From Saccharina japonica (lineage: Eukaryota > Sar > Phaeophyceae > Laminariales > Laminariaceae), in the NCBI GenBank assembly GCA_008828725.1, contig MEHQ01001502.1, forward strand, positions 446,157-510,156: DNA of 64,000 nucleotides, read 5' to 3'. Under the pieces are notes generated by a model. That model worked only from the letters and a program-made list of their open reading frames with translations, was not told the DNA's origin and made no database searches. Made by a program: the position numbers and the translations under genes. Below are positions 25,801 through 37,900 of the stretch, one piece after another (the first letter of the stretch is position 1; every line of letters begins with the position of its first letter).

Positions 25801-28800
25801 ACGCACACGTAAACGCCCCCTTACATTCGTAAAACGGTCACTTAATTGTCTCCCCAATGTGCGAGAGTTCGGTTTTGTAACTGTCCGGCAGTAAGGCGTT
25901 GAACCCACATCGAAAAGCCTCCCTACAGTATCCAAACAAATAAACTGGTAATTATGTAACCGATCCTTTGACAGTCCGCGCGCGCATTTCAGTGACACCA
26001 TGTTCCTTTCGGTCACACGTGAATACATTTGACAGTACAATAGTAAATAGTAGCTAAATAGTTAAGCGCGAGCGGACGCAAAAGGCGTCCCAACATTGTG
26101 AAAACGCTCACTTCAGTATCACCTCGATGTCGGATTGCTCGATGGTGTAGGATTCCGGAAGGAAGGTTTCGAACCCAAACAGAAAACCCTCCCAATGTTT
26201 GATAAGATAGGGAGGCATTTCTGTTTGGGTTGGAAACCTTGCTGCAGGACATCTACAATATCAAGCTTTCCGACATCGAGGTGATAATCCAGTGACGGTT
26301 CCAAGCGTGTAGGGAGGCTTTTCTGTGTCCGCTGGCGCTCAACTATTTATCTGTATGTTACTGCGAACAGTACCCAAGTCTGATACCTCGTATATAGCAC
26401 GTAATAGTTTGTCACTAAAGCATTGGTTGTGTAGCGGCCGGTTGTAGATTGGCCGATTTTCTACCAAAGTACCCTTTAACTGCTTGGTACCATGCGTAAT
26501 TATACCGTTACACTTGTCGCCTTTTAGTATTTAGGGAGGCTTTTGGGCGCGGGGTTTATGAAGGTCCTTTGCGACGGTTACAACATTTCCGACATACAGA
26601 AGAGGTGGGCACTTTGGTAGTGGAAGGGTCATTCTAAAACCGACGTTTCGGTGAGAACTATGTAGTCCTTGCTGTCAGGCTTGGATGATTTGCAGTAGCT
26701 AAATAGCTGAGTGCAAGCGCACACATAAAACCTCCCTACGTTGTCATCACCTCGACGTCGAATTGCTTCATCCTGTCGTCGGTCTGAAGGAAGGTTTTGA
26801 ACCCAAACAGAAAATCCTCCCCAAGATTTTGAAAAGGTAGGGAGGTGTTTCTGTTTGGGTTAAAAACCTTCCTGCAGGACGGCTACAAGATCAAGCTTTC
26901 CGACATACGAGGTGGTGATTCAGTGACACGTTTCAAGAATGTAGGAAGGCTTTTCTGTGTCCGCTTGCGCTCAACTGTTCATAGCTACGAGTATAGAAGA
27001 CGTTTATCTGGCGATACTTTTTGTTGCGGGTGAGCGATGGGAAAACCCTTCGGTAACCCTTGCGATGGGAAAGCCTTCAGTACCCAACCTTTGATTGCCG
27101 TGACAAGTTAGCGCTGTGGGTTCGCTGGACTATGTACACGGCTAATGGTTAGTTGGGTGGCGACATTGCCGAGATCCTTCTGCTCGATTTCCTAGCGACA
27201 TCTGTGCCTGTTGCCTTACACCACGCGCGATAGTATCACGCACAGCTTCCAAAGATGAGTTTTCGACGAAATTCTCGATCCCACAGCAGCTGTTTTTAAT
27301 TTCATAAGTTCTATGCGGAGGGTATGGAACTGGCTGTGATTGTAATAAGTATTCACAGTTACGATAATTGATATCAGGTAGTAGATTGTCCCCGAAACGT
27401 TGAGGAGCTTATGAGCTGCACACGTCGGATAAGGTCATTGCCTGCCTGACCTAGATCGTACAGATCAATGGGTTGAGCTACATGTATAGCTCGTGCGCAT
27501 CCTACGCAGCATCATGTGGAAATGTGTACGGATGACGCAGATTGTGCCAGATCAGAGTACAACGTGATAGCAAACCTGGGCATACAGATGGCAATAAGGC
27601 CACACACCCTGTACCAGGGAGATCACTACAGCGGAAACATGTACAGATCATTCAGACCCCTTAGATCATCCCCGTGGAAACGTATACAGATTAGTTCGGA
27701 TCCCTGAAAATTATATCTGTGATCTGTACAGTGATCTGCTGTGTCCGACCCAAGATGTATATGAGTTTGCCCTTTTTATACCCCAGTTTAGCGACCCTAA
27801 ATATCATCTATACCCTGACATTGAATACGTCACAATCTCTATCGAACAACATCACGATCTAGATAATATATCTGTAGTTGGTAATTTGGATCCTTTGCTG
27901 AAATGTTGTGCAAGAGCTGTGTCACGCAGATCCCACCCAGAAGACACGTGGGCAAGAAGAGCTGTGCCATACAGATCCCATTCGGCAAACCTATTCTAGA
28001 TCGTACAGATAATATTAGTCACGCATCTATCTTCCCCGGAAGATCTAGGTCATGAAATGGGGATCTGATCTGTCCGATTCGTGTTGTAAGTGTTTTACTG
28101 GGCTCTTTATTCTCTGCCACCCACCTCGAAAGCTGAAGTAACCAGTCGCACTATTCCCCGCGAAACTACTGCAAGCGTAGGTTGAGTAGGGTATGTAGAG
28201 TAGCTTATCGGGTAGGGGGTTGAGTCAGCACTACGTAAACTACCCGACTAGTCTACCGGGGTATACTTTTCCAAAATCTCATTCCAGTATGTCGTAAGGG
28301 GGAGACGGGTATATGCTATCAGGGCGCTGTAATACCGGTATGTAATCTATACCCGTTGGTTAGTTCTACCCTATCCTACCGGGGTAGAAACCGGGCACAC
28401 CTGGGTATGTGGATACTTGGCGCTACCCGACTACCCGAGTAGAGTATCCAAGACCTCGTATTACGTAATATTTCGACGGGTATGGTACTGGGGGTCGGTG
28501 ATATCGGTAGAATATACCCGTTGGTAGGGTGCACATACCCGACTTTGACACATCTTTGGAGTTGTGCTGTTTGCTGTTGCGACAAGACAGTAAGGTATTA
28601 CCCGTATGATGGGTATGATGCGAGTAGGGCCCGGGTATAGCCGCCTAAGTAGCGACAGGTGAGTATTTGCCAACCGGCAACGTAGGAGGAGCGTGCAGCC
28701 GTCTAGCTGTGCATGTATCATAGTGCTGGGCGTGTGTCGTATCTCTCCTTCCGGCGCTCATCGGACACATCCCGTACCCCCGGTATGATAGCCCGGGCTG

Positions 28801-31800
28801 TTTTCTGTGGCCTATGGTGTACCATCACCAAGTCGCTTTTTTTCGACCGTGTGTCCATCTGCAGTGTCCACATACAATACCATATTTTGCATATTACGGT
28901 AATGGGTAGTGGGCCCTCTTATACTGCCGGTATATGCACCAGCCAATTATACCGGCACTATACGTAGCGGCAACCGGCACTACTCGGCACACCGCCACAC
29001 TTGTTAATCCCTCATGTACCAGGCGATTCACCGGCGCTATAGCGGGCAGCCGGCACTATTAATAGTCAACCGGCACTATAGAGGGACCGACACTAATGTA
29101 CATATTCTCGAAAATGAGAGGGAAGTATGATATGTGTGTTGGTCTCGAAAATGGCACGTACATATAATAGTGGAGTACCAGTATGATATATGTGATACTC
29201 AAGAATAAATTCGCCTGCACCCCTGTTCTTCTGCGCTCTGCTTTGCGATTTTTCCAGGAGATGAATCGGGAACACGAGCGCCAGATGGCCATCCAGCGGG
29301 GCGAGATCCCCCAGGACGCGGCCGACAACGGCGGAAACGGCAACAACAACATCGCCAGCAGCAACACCAACGCTCCTGCTGGTGGTGGTGGTGTTGGCGG
29401 CGGCGGCGGCGGCGGCGGTGGTGTTGGCGGTGGCGGTGGCGGTGGTGGCGGTGGTGGTGGGGGCGGTGGTGGTGGTGGTGGTGGGGGGGGGGGGGGTGCG
29501 TGCGGCGGCGGGGCATTTCCCTTCCGTCAGCAAAGAGGTTTCCAACAGGGAGGGGGTGCTGGAGGGGGGGGCGTGCCCGCGTCTAACCCCGCTCTTGTCC
29601 ACGACATGGTCGAAGCACTTGCTGGCCGGGGTCACGCCGGGGGATCGCACGGGATGGCGGGGGAGGGCGGGTAGCGGGGACGGCCTAGCGGCGGTGGGGT
29701 GGTGGCGGCGCGGTGGCCATGATGGTGGCGGCGCCATGGGAGGGGGGGCGGTGGAGGTGTGGGGTGTGGGGAGGGGAAGGTGGAGGGGGGGGGGAGGGGG
29801 AGGAGGAGGAGGAGGAGGAGAGAGAGGGCGGCGGTGTTGGGGGGGGCATGCCCTATGGGAAATGTGGGGGCGCACGCGGTGGGAGTGGTACCGCCGGGGC
29901 CGAACGCGAACGGGGCAGGGGGACACGAAGGGTTCGGCCTGCAGCCCCGGGCGAACGAGCCGGTGAGAGTCGTAAAGATTTTGTGTGGAAGATGTACATA
30001 TGGGGTAAACGAAAACTGGGAAACGTTTCGAATTGTGTAAACGGTTGCGAAATGTTTTTTTGTGAATCTGGGTTGTGAACTGATGATGTGATTTTTTTGA
30101 AGATTTTGATTCACGAGTGCGAATCAACATTTAACATTGGGAAATTTAGTTATATATTGATTTAATATGTTGGAAGATTGCGAGTTTTGTAAGGTTTTCG
30201 AGGAGAGGAAGAAAGTGGAGTGTGCGGGGGGATTGGGGGGAATGGGGGTCGACAAGTTGGTTTTGACGTTTTCATCCGTGCCCCACGCCCCACCCTGAAA
30301 CAAATATCGCCCTCGACGGTTTCGTCTTCCATCCGTTTTGCCGTTTGTATCAGCCGGCGGAGTTTGACCACGCCATCACATACGTCACGACCATCAAGAA
30401 GCGCTTCAGTCACGAGCCCCAGACTTACAAGGCCTTCCTTGAGATCCTCCACACGTACCAGAAGGAACAGCGAGGTGAGAGGGGGGGGGGGTGTACTCAT
30501 GTTGTGCACGGCCGTAGTCATATGACCATAGACCCTCGCATCCCTACAATGCCGGGACGGAGCGCGTTGGGTTTTCACCAACCAGGCAAGCGAGGTGAGA
30601 GGGGGGGGGGACGAAAGCGAAAAGAAGCCCGACGACCGGGGAATTTTCTCGGAATGTTCTCAGGTTGTAATGAGGAGTTAGTGTCGACAATTTATCAGCC
30701 TTTTTATGTTTACTGGGCCAAGCCGTAGACGCGACATACAGCTGTGCCACTGCTGTGGACGGCAATGTGAAGACCGTTGAAGCATGATTTAGATGGACCG
30801 TTGGAGCGTAATTTATAAGACCAACTGCTCTGATATTTCCAGCAAAACTTCCGAACCTCAGCTTTGTAAGCTGCTTGCACTACTCTCAACTTCACCAAAC
30901 CGAACAAAACCTTAACGTGTGCCCCCTCGTGTACCCCCCAAACCAAGCCAAACCTATCATATCATGTGCGCTCGTATGTATCATACCGGTTTCCGTACCG
31001 CGCAGGTATCAAGGACGTGCTGGAACAGGTGTCATCTCTCTTTGCAGACCACCCCGATCTCCTTCGCGAATTCACGTACTTCTTGCCCGACCCCGTCCAG
31101 GAGCAGGCTCGGGAGAGGCTCAACCGTGCTGCCAGGTAATGTGGCGTTTGCGTGGGGTTGTGTCGCGTTAGGGGGGTTGCTTGAGCGAGAAAGCCGCAGG
31201 CTGGCGCCCTTGACGCGTTATGATTTACTTGGTATATGTGTCGTAGCCGTTTTGGTTGGCGATTTTGGTTGGCCGTTTTGGTTGTTTTGGTTGGCCAGTT
31301 TGGTTGGCCGTTTTGGTTGGTTGTTTTGGTTTGTCCTTTTTGGTTGGTCATTTTGGTTGGCCATTTTGGTTGGCCGTTTTGGTTGGTTGTTTTGGTTGGC
31401 CAGTTTGGTTGGCCGTTTTGGTTGGTTGTTTTGGTTTGTCCTTTTTGGTTGGTCATTTTTTTGGTTGGTTGTTTTGGTTGGCTGTTTTGATTGGCCAGTT
31501 TGGTTGGCCGTTTTGGTTGGCCTGGACCTCCTCTGGGGGTTCATGGAGTTGTTGCCCCACCCCGTGAAGGAGCAAGTGCGGGAGAGGCTTTAACTATACC
31601 GTCAGGCGACATAGCGGTTGCTGGGGGTTGCATCGCGTTTTTGGGGTTGCTTGAGCAGCGAGCGGGGGTAGTTGATGTGTTAGGTTTCGGCTGTTTTGGT
31701 TGCCCGTTTCGGTCGGACATTTACATTTTGGTTGGTTATGACCATACCTTTATCGCATCATACCTTACCACGCCATACCACACCATACCTTATACCATAC

Positions 31801-34632
31801 CACGCCATATCATATACCATACCGTACCATATCATACACAATACCGCACCACACCATACCTCATGCCACCCCAGGGAAAGCGAGATGCGTAAGGCTAAGG
31901 CCCTGAAGGAAGCCACCCAGCAACAGCAACACCGGCACCAGGGCATGCACCACCCCCCTCCCTCCCCTCACCAAGGAGGCGGCGGTGGACCTCACCACCA
32001 GGGCCATAACCAGTTCATGGGCGGAGGACACGGTGGAGGCGGTGGTGGTGGTGGGGGCGGCGGCGGCGGCGGTGGGGGCGGTGGCGGGTGGCTATCCCCC
32101 GCAACGGGCGGGGGGGCGTCGTCGCTGGTGTCTCCGTCGTCGAATACTGGTAATGTGGCCGGCTTGCGTCTGAGTGGCGAGTATTGGGCGGGTGGCGGTG
32201 GTGGTGGTGGTGGTGGTGGTGGTGCGGGGGGGTACTCATTTGTTGGTTGCCTTAGTCATTTGACCATTGACCACGCATCCCTTTCGAGACGGAGGGGGGG
32301 GGTTACGGTTAGGTGAGGGTGGTGTGCCGGGCCTGTCGGTCTGTTTTTCCGTCGGCTAGCCTGCCCGACCCGACCGAGTATCTTGTCTGCGTGTGTGTGC
32401 CTGCTTGTGTGTCTAGGGCTAAGGGTAAGGGTAGGGTTAGGGTTGCGTGCGTACCGGGGTCTGTCGGTCTGTCTGCCCTTCCGTCGGTTGGTCTGCCCAG
32501 CCGTCTCTAGACTGTGGTTGCCTGTTGTGTGCGTGTGTGTGTTTGCGTGTTCGTCTGCGTGTGTGTCTGCGTGTGTGTCTGCGTGTGTGTCTTGTGTGTG
32601 TAACGCTCCTCCGTTGCGTTTTATCGTATTCGACGAGGCAAAGGGTGTGCCAAAGGGGGGGGAGAAGCCGCCACCGCCCCCGGTTAACTTGGCTCAGGTG
32701 AGATAATCTGGGCTAGGGTGGTGACGGGAGTGGGGTGGAATGTGGGCGGGGAGGGGAGAGGGGTGGTAGAAGAAGCTTCGCCAGCTGAGGCCGGCTTGTT
32801 TTGTTTTCTCCCGCGTTAAGATGAGTTTCGACGAAATCCTCGATCCACAGCTGCCGTTTTGATTTTTTTCTCTGTGTATTCTGTAGCTTCAGATTTTTTT
32901 CTCCTCATGTACGAGATGTGTCTCCTGCATGATGCCATATAAAAACCGTAGTACGCGCGATTAAAGTATCCCACACAGGTTGCAAAGATGAGCTTCGACG
33001 AAATCCTCGATCTCACAGCTGTTGTTTTTTTTTAGAAGATGAAACATTTTTTTTTTTCTTCCTTTTTCTTATTTTTCTCGTGTCCGTTTTGTGTTTTGTT
33101 ATTTCTGCGTATCTTGTGTGTTTTTGTATGTGTGTTTTGTGTGTGTTTCTTGTGTGTTTTGCTTGTTTCCTGTGTGTTTCGTCAACAGACCGGCGGGTTT
33201 CCTCCTTTCCACCAGCAGCAAGGTGCCTACCCGGGTGGGCCGATGGGTGCTGGCGGCTCCAACAAGGGCGAAGCTGCTGCTGGAGGAGGCGGAGGCGGCG
33301 GGGGAGGGGGGGGGTACGGGTATGCCCACGGCGGCCCGCCACCTCATATGTTTCAGGTGTGACCACGAACATGCAAATTTACTAATTGTGGTATCACGTA
33401 CTGGACGATACATCATATAGATTGGAGGTAAAGTTTGTTGCGATCGAGAGTAGTCACACAACTGTGTATGTAGATTCTAGGCATACATGTATGTACACAT
33501 AATACCTGTATCGATTTTCTCTATTTTCTACCGGTATTTTTTTTCCTTCTATAAATTATTTACAAGTGTAAGTATGCATACAGCAATGTACATGCATCGA
33601 TTTCCTCCTTGCTTTTGTTTTAGTTTATTTTACCGTTTACCTTTTGGGTGTATGATGCAATTGTGTATCATGGTTGGGAGCCGAATGCATGCCGTCCTTA
33701 ATGTATTTGTTGGAGACCGACTTTGCATGCCTCGATGTTGGAACGCCGCGACAAGTATGCCCCATCGAGGTCTAAGCACTGCCCCTCCCCTCCCCGCCAT
33801 CCTTCATTTTGATGAACTCCAGCAAGCATCCCCTCCCGGCTCCGGAGGCCCTAATCTGCTTGGTCCGAGGGGGCGTCACAGTGGCTCCAGGAAAGCAACT
33901 GCTGGGGGGGCTGGTGGTGGTGGGGGTGGGGGTGGTGGCGGGGGGGGTGACAGGGTGAAGCCGGCTGTTGCTGTTTCGCCTGTTGGATGGGTTTCGACAG
34001 GAGAGGCTGTGGGGTCGCAGTACCGGGAGTCTAGGAAGGATGCGGCGGNNNNNNNNNNNNNNNNNNNNNNNNNNNNNNNNNNNNNNNNNNNNNNNNNNNN
34101 NNNNNNNNNNNNNNNNNNNNNNNNNNNNNNNNNNNNNNNNNNNNNNNNNNNNNNNNNNNNNNNNNNNNNNNNNNNNNNNNNNNNNNNNNNNNNNNNNNNN
34201 NNNNNNNNNNNNNNNNNNNNNNNNNNNNNNNNNNNNNNNNNNNNNNNNNNNNNNNNNNNNNNNNNNNNNNNNNNNNNNNNNNNNNNNNNNNNNNNGGGGG
34301 GGGGGGGGCGGTTAGATCGGAATTTTGTGTTTAAGTTTGTTTTATGGTGTTTGTTTGTTGTAGTGCTATGCCGGGGGGTGCGGGGGAGGGGTTGTGGAGG
34401 TTATTGCTTGGTGTTCTCTCTCACTCTTCTCATGTGTTTTTGCTCGTTGCGTTTTGAGGAGTCTTGAGGGTGTGTGCTTTAGTTGGTTTTTTGCTTTTTG
34501 TGTCGTTGTCGTTGTGTGTGATTGGTATTATTGGTTCGGGTGTTGTTAATTGTCAGATATCACCGCGTTGACGCAATCCCTTCGCTTCGTTAATGCTGGT
34601 GCTGCTGTTTCTGTTGCTGGTGCCGCTGTTGG

Positions 34633-34665
<33 letters not shown>

Positions 34666-34885
34666 GTTTGCTGTACTGTTTTTGTTTGCTGCCTGTGTGT
34701 GTTCGACGATGGTCGTATGTGGTACGTTTCAGACGAACGAGCAAGAGCTACTGTCTTCGGTCAAGGTGGCCCTCATGAGTGCCGGCCGGGAGTACTGGGA
34801 CGAGTTCACCAAGGTGGGCGGGAATAGGGACTATGGGACTATACTATTAATACAGTACTGCTGCTACTATTTATACTACTACTAT

Positions 34886-34968
<83 letters not shown>

Positions 34969-37900
34969 GTGCTACTGCTGCTGCTGCTGATGCTACTACT
35001 ACTATTATTAGTACAACGTTCCCTCGTAATAGTATTATACCCTTCGCCCCGATTCACAGCCCCAATCTTGCATACACCCCACGCGCGATCAAAATAAGTC
35101 TCACACGCAGCTTTCAAATAGGTGTTTCGAGGTTTGTTTTGATCTCGCTGCTGCTGAGGTGTCTCTGTAACTTTTACAATTGCCCGTTGTCTTTGGTTGG
35201 TTTGGTGGAGCGCAGGTGCTGCAACTGCAGAAGCTTGAAGTGCTGGCTCGAGACGAGATGCTCGGCCTTGTGTCCGACCTGCTGATGAACAACCACCCTG
35301 AGCTGTTCGCCGAGTTCAAGAGGATGGTCAACGAGGCGGTGAGCTGGGTTGCTCCTATTGTGCTCCCCCCCCCCCTTCAGGAAGGCGTTTTTACGGCATA
35401 CGTGTGTGTGTCTGTGTGTGTCCCTCATCCCCCCTCTCGTATGGTGTTTTTTATGGTATATATGCGCGCTTTAGACGACTGCGGCCATAAATTAGCTCAC
35501 TGAAAGCTGTCTTCCATATGCAAGTCCGCCTCACAAGCGGTTCTTGGTAGAATGCAGCTCACCCTTCATGCGACTCGCCCAACACCCTCACTGCGCTTCG
35601 CGCTTGGTGCAAGCAATGTGTGTGTCCTCTCCCTATTCTCAAGAGGCGTTTGATGGTATACATTCGTGCCCCATGCGACTGCGGCCATGCATGATAATGA
35701 GGACACCCTCCCCCCCCTATATTGTGTCTATGGTCATATATATATACGACTACGGCCATGCATGACATGAATATCATGCCCCCCTTCATTGTGAGGTGCT
35801 TTTATTATATGCCGCGAGCCTTTAATATACCTGGTAGGAGATTATTGTCTGCTGTCGCGTGTACTGTATCCCACACCTCAGACAGATCAACCTCACCGTA
35901 GCTCGAGCTAGCTCCTTTTGAGGGTAGCTCACCCGTGAGCTGTATGAGCTACATGACCTGTATGAGCTACAGAGTGTGCGTTGGTGATATTTCTGCTGTA
36001 TTGTTGTGTCTTGTTTTTATTACAGCCTTTTGTTGGTTTCCCATATATGGGCGTAACTTGCCTGTCCGTCGGCTGCTTATCTATTTTAAACTGTTTTTCT
36101 CCCTCCCTCCCTCCCTCCCTCCCTCCTCTTTTATCGTGTCTTAACCACCATTTTTGTCCGGAACCAACAAAACTGGATGTACTTGGTCGACGGCGTCTCC
36201 TTGCTACGCCAGTCGCAGACCGAGGACGTCAGCGAGATCGCTACGGAGGTAAATGTTAGCACTAGTTTTAGTGTTGGTTATCACATTGATAGTTTTTATA
36301 TACCGAAATTTAAGTTTCGATATATTGATAGATCGAACTATCGAAGTTTCGATATATCCAAATCGAACGCGTTTTGCTCTCCACCCCCGCATTTTTTTGT
36401 GCTGGTGCTAAACGATTACCAGGTAGTTGAGACGTGTCGATGATCGATACCGTATGCTCTGCTTTTTTTGTTAATCGATGTCGAATCGGACTCGATGATC
36501 GTTCGGTATCGATCACTGCTGTAGCTACCTGGTTTGACTGAAGAGCAAGATATGTGATGGGTAGCGCTGCGTAACGTAACGTAATATCTTCACAAGCAAA
36601 GGGCCGCGTATGTTCGCCGCTTTACTCTTAAATGTTGCTCATGAAAAATTCACCCTGGTTAGTGTTAGCTCCACTCCCTCCTTACTTGTTCCTCCCCTTC
36701 TCCCCCTTTTCCTCTCCCCCCCCTTCTCCCCCCCCCCCCCTCTTGTGTGCCTTCTCGAGCTCAGCTGTGGAGCAACACTCCCCTGAATGAGCTGGACCTG
36801 ACCAAGAGCGAGAAGGGGGGACCTAGCTACCGACACCTTCCTAAGAACTTCCCGCTCCTCAGCTCCAGCGAGGTACGTATGTATGTCTGGTGTTTTTTGT
36901 TTCATTTATATTTTTGAGACTGATGTTGAGTAGTTGCACAGATGACATGACACTGCATTGTCTACTCTGCCTACTGCATAGCATTGGAGTCTATCTATGT
37001 CGTAGCTTTGTGACCACATGGCCACAGAGCTTGTACGAGTATCTCTTTAGGATTGAAGAGTCGGCACACGGACACTATAAATAGGTGTGCTGGACGTCGA
37101 TGAGTGGAAATAACAGTTTCATGTGAAAACACACACATATCGGATAGATCACGGTCCTTAAGGGCCGGTTTTTTCGAATGACACTCTGTCCTAAATTTCC
37201 AGATTTTCCTGAGTTTGTTTTTTTGTCCAATGTGTTTTTTTTTGTACATTTTCTAGTTTAAAAAAAAAAACTAATACTTCGACGTATGTAAATGCTATAT
37301 ATATACGTCGTAAGCGTTCCAGATATGTTGTCCTCTGTTGAAAAATCATAAATTGTGACAGAACACCTCTGTATCCTGATACAATTCACAAATCGAGAAA
37401 ATGTGGGAAGATAAGCTCGCCGATAATTACGGCCCTAACCCAACCCTATAATCATTATCTACAGTAGACAATCTAGATCCTAACGTGCCGTTATGATATG
37501 GTGTGCAGGATCTGTGTAGTACGTGTTCAAGTCAGGAAACATGTGATGTGCTACAGTAAATTATGCAGTGTTTACAGCTCTCACCCGGCAACATGAGCTA
37601 TTAATAGATGTCATACAGATCAGGACAACGCCTTCGTTAGTTCCGTTGTTATTGCCGTTGTTGTTACCGTTGACGTTACCGCTGTCGTTACCGTTCGCGT
37701 TACCGCTGTAATTACCGTTCACGTTACCATCGTCATTACAGTTGACGTTACCGTTCGGGGTACGTTACCGTTGTCATTACCGTTCACGTTACCGTTCGGG
37801 GTACGTTACCGTTGTCATTACCGTTCACGTTACCTTCGCCTTTACCGTTGGCGTTACCGTTGTCTCCCCTCTCCCCCCCTTTTTGTCACCAGCGTACCAA

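Larger units (their letters stand above)
23600..26990. pseudogene. Array of decayed copies of the SIN3 PAH1 exon 3 inside the intron
   Basis: At least ten stretches resemble the end of exon 3, from the GGGTTCAACACTTTCTTGCC segment to GACATTGAG and the donor. Plus-strand copies lie near 23602-23655, 23747-23800, 24149-24205, 24640-24705, 25545-25622, 26205-26290, 26524-26605 and 26840-26920. Minus-strand copies lie near 25850-25930, 26118-26195 and 26748-26828. Later copies share an added left flank, TAGGGAGGCTTTTCTGTTTG, not present in the real exon, so they descend from one intermediate. The copy at 26845 still reads [15 protein letters not shown]. None has a plausible intact exon, so they are fossils or a repeat that captured the exon. 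Confidence 0.85.

Noticed and set aside
31236-31567. Frames rich in FWLVVLVG resembling transmembrane helices
   Set aside because: Repeat translation of GGTTGGCCGTTTT units between exon 6 and its fossil.
34850-34975. Poly-Tyr or poly-Ser coding extension of exon 11
   Set aside because: A good donor (gtgggc) ends the exon at 34813; the rest is a TAC microsatellite.
36177-36212. Upstream extension of exon 13 ([12 protein letters not shown])
   Set aside because: Protein-like, but no AG acceptor exists upstream within reach; kept only as an alternative.
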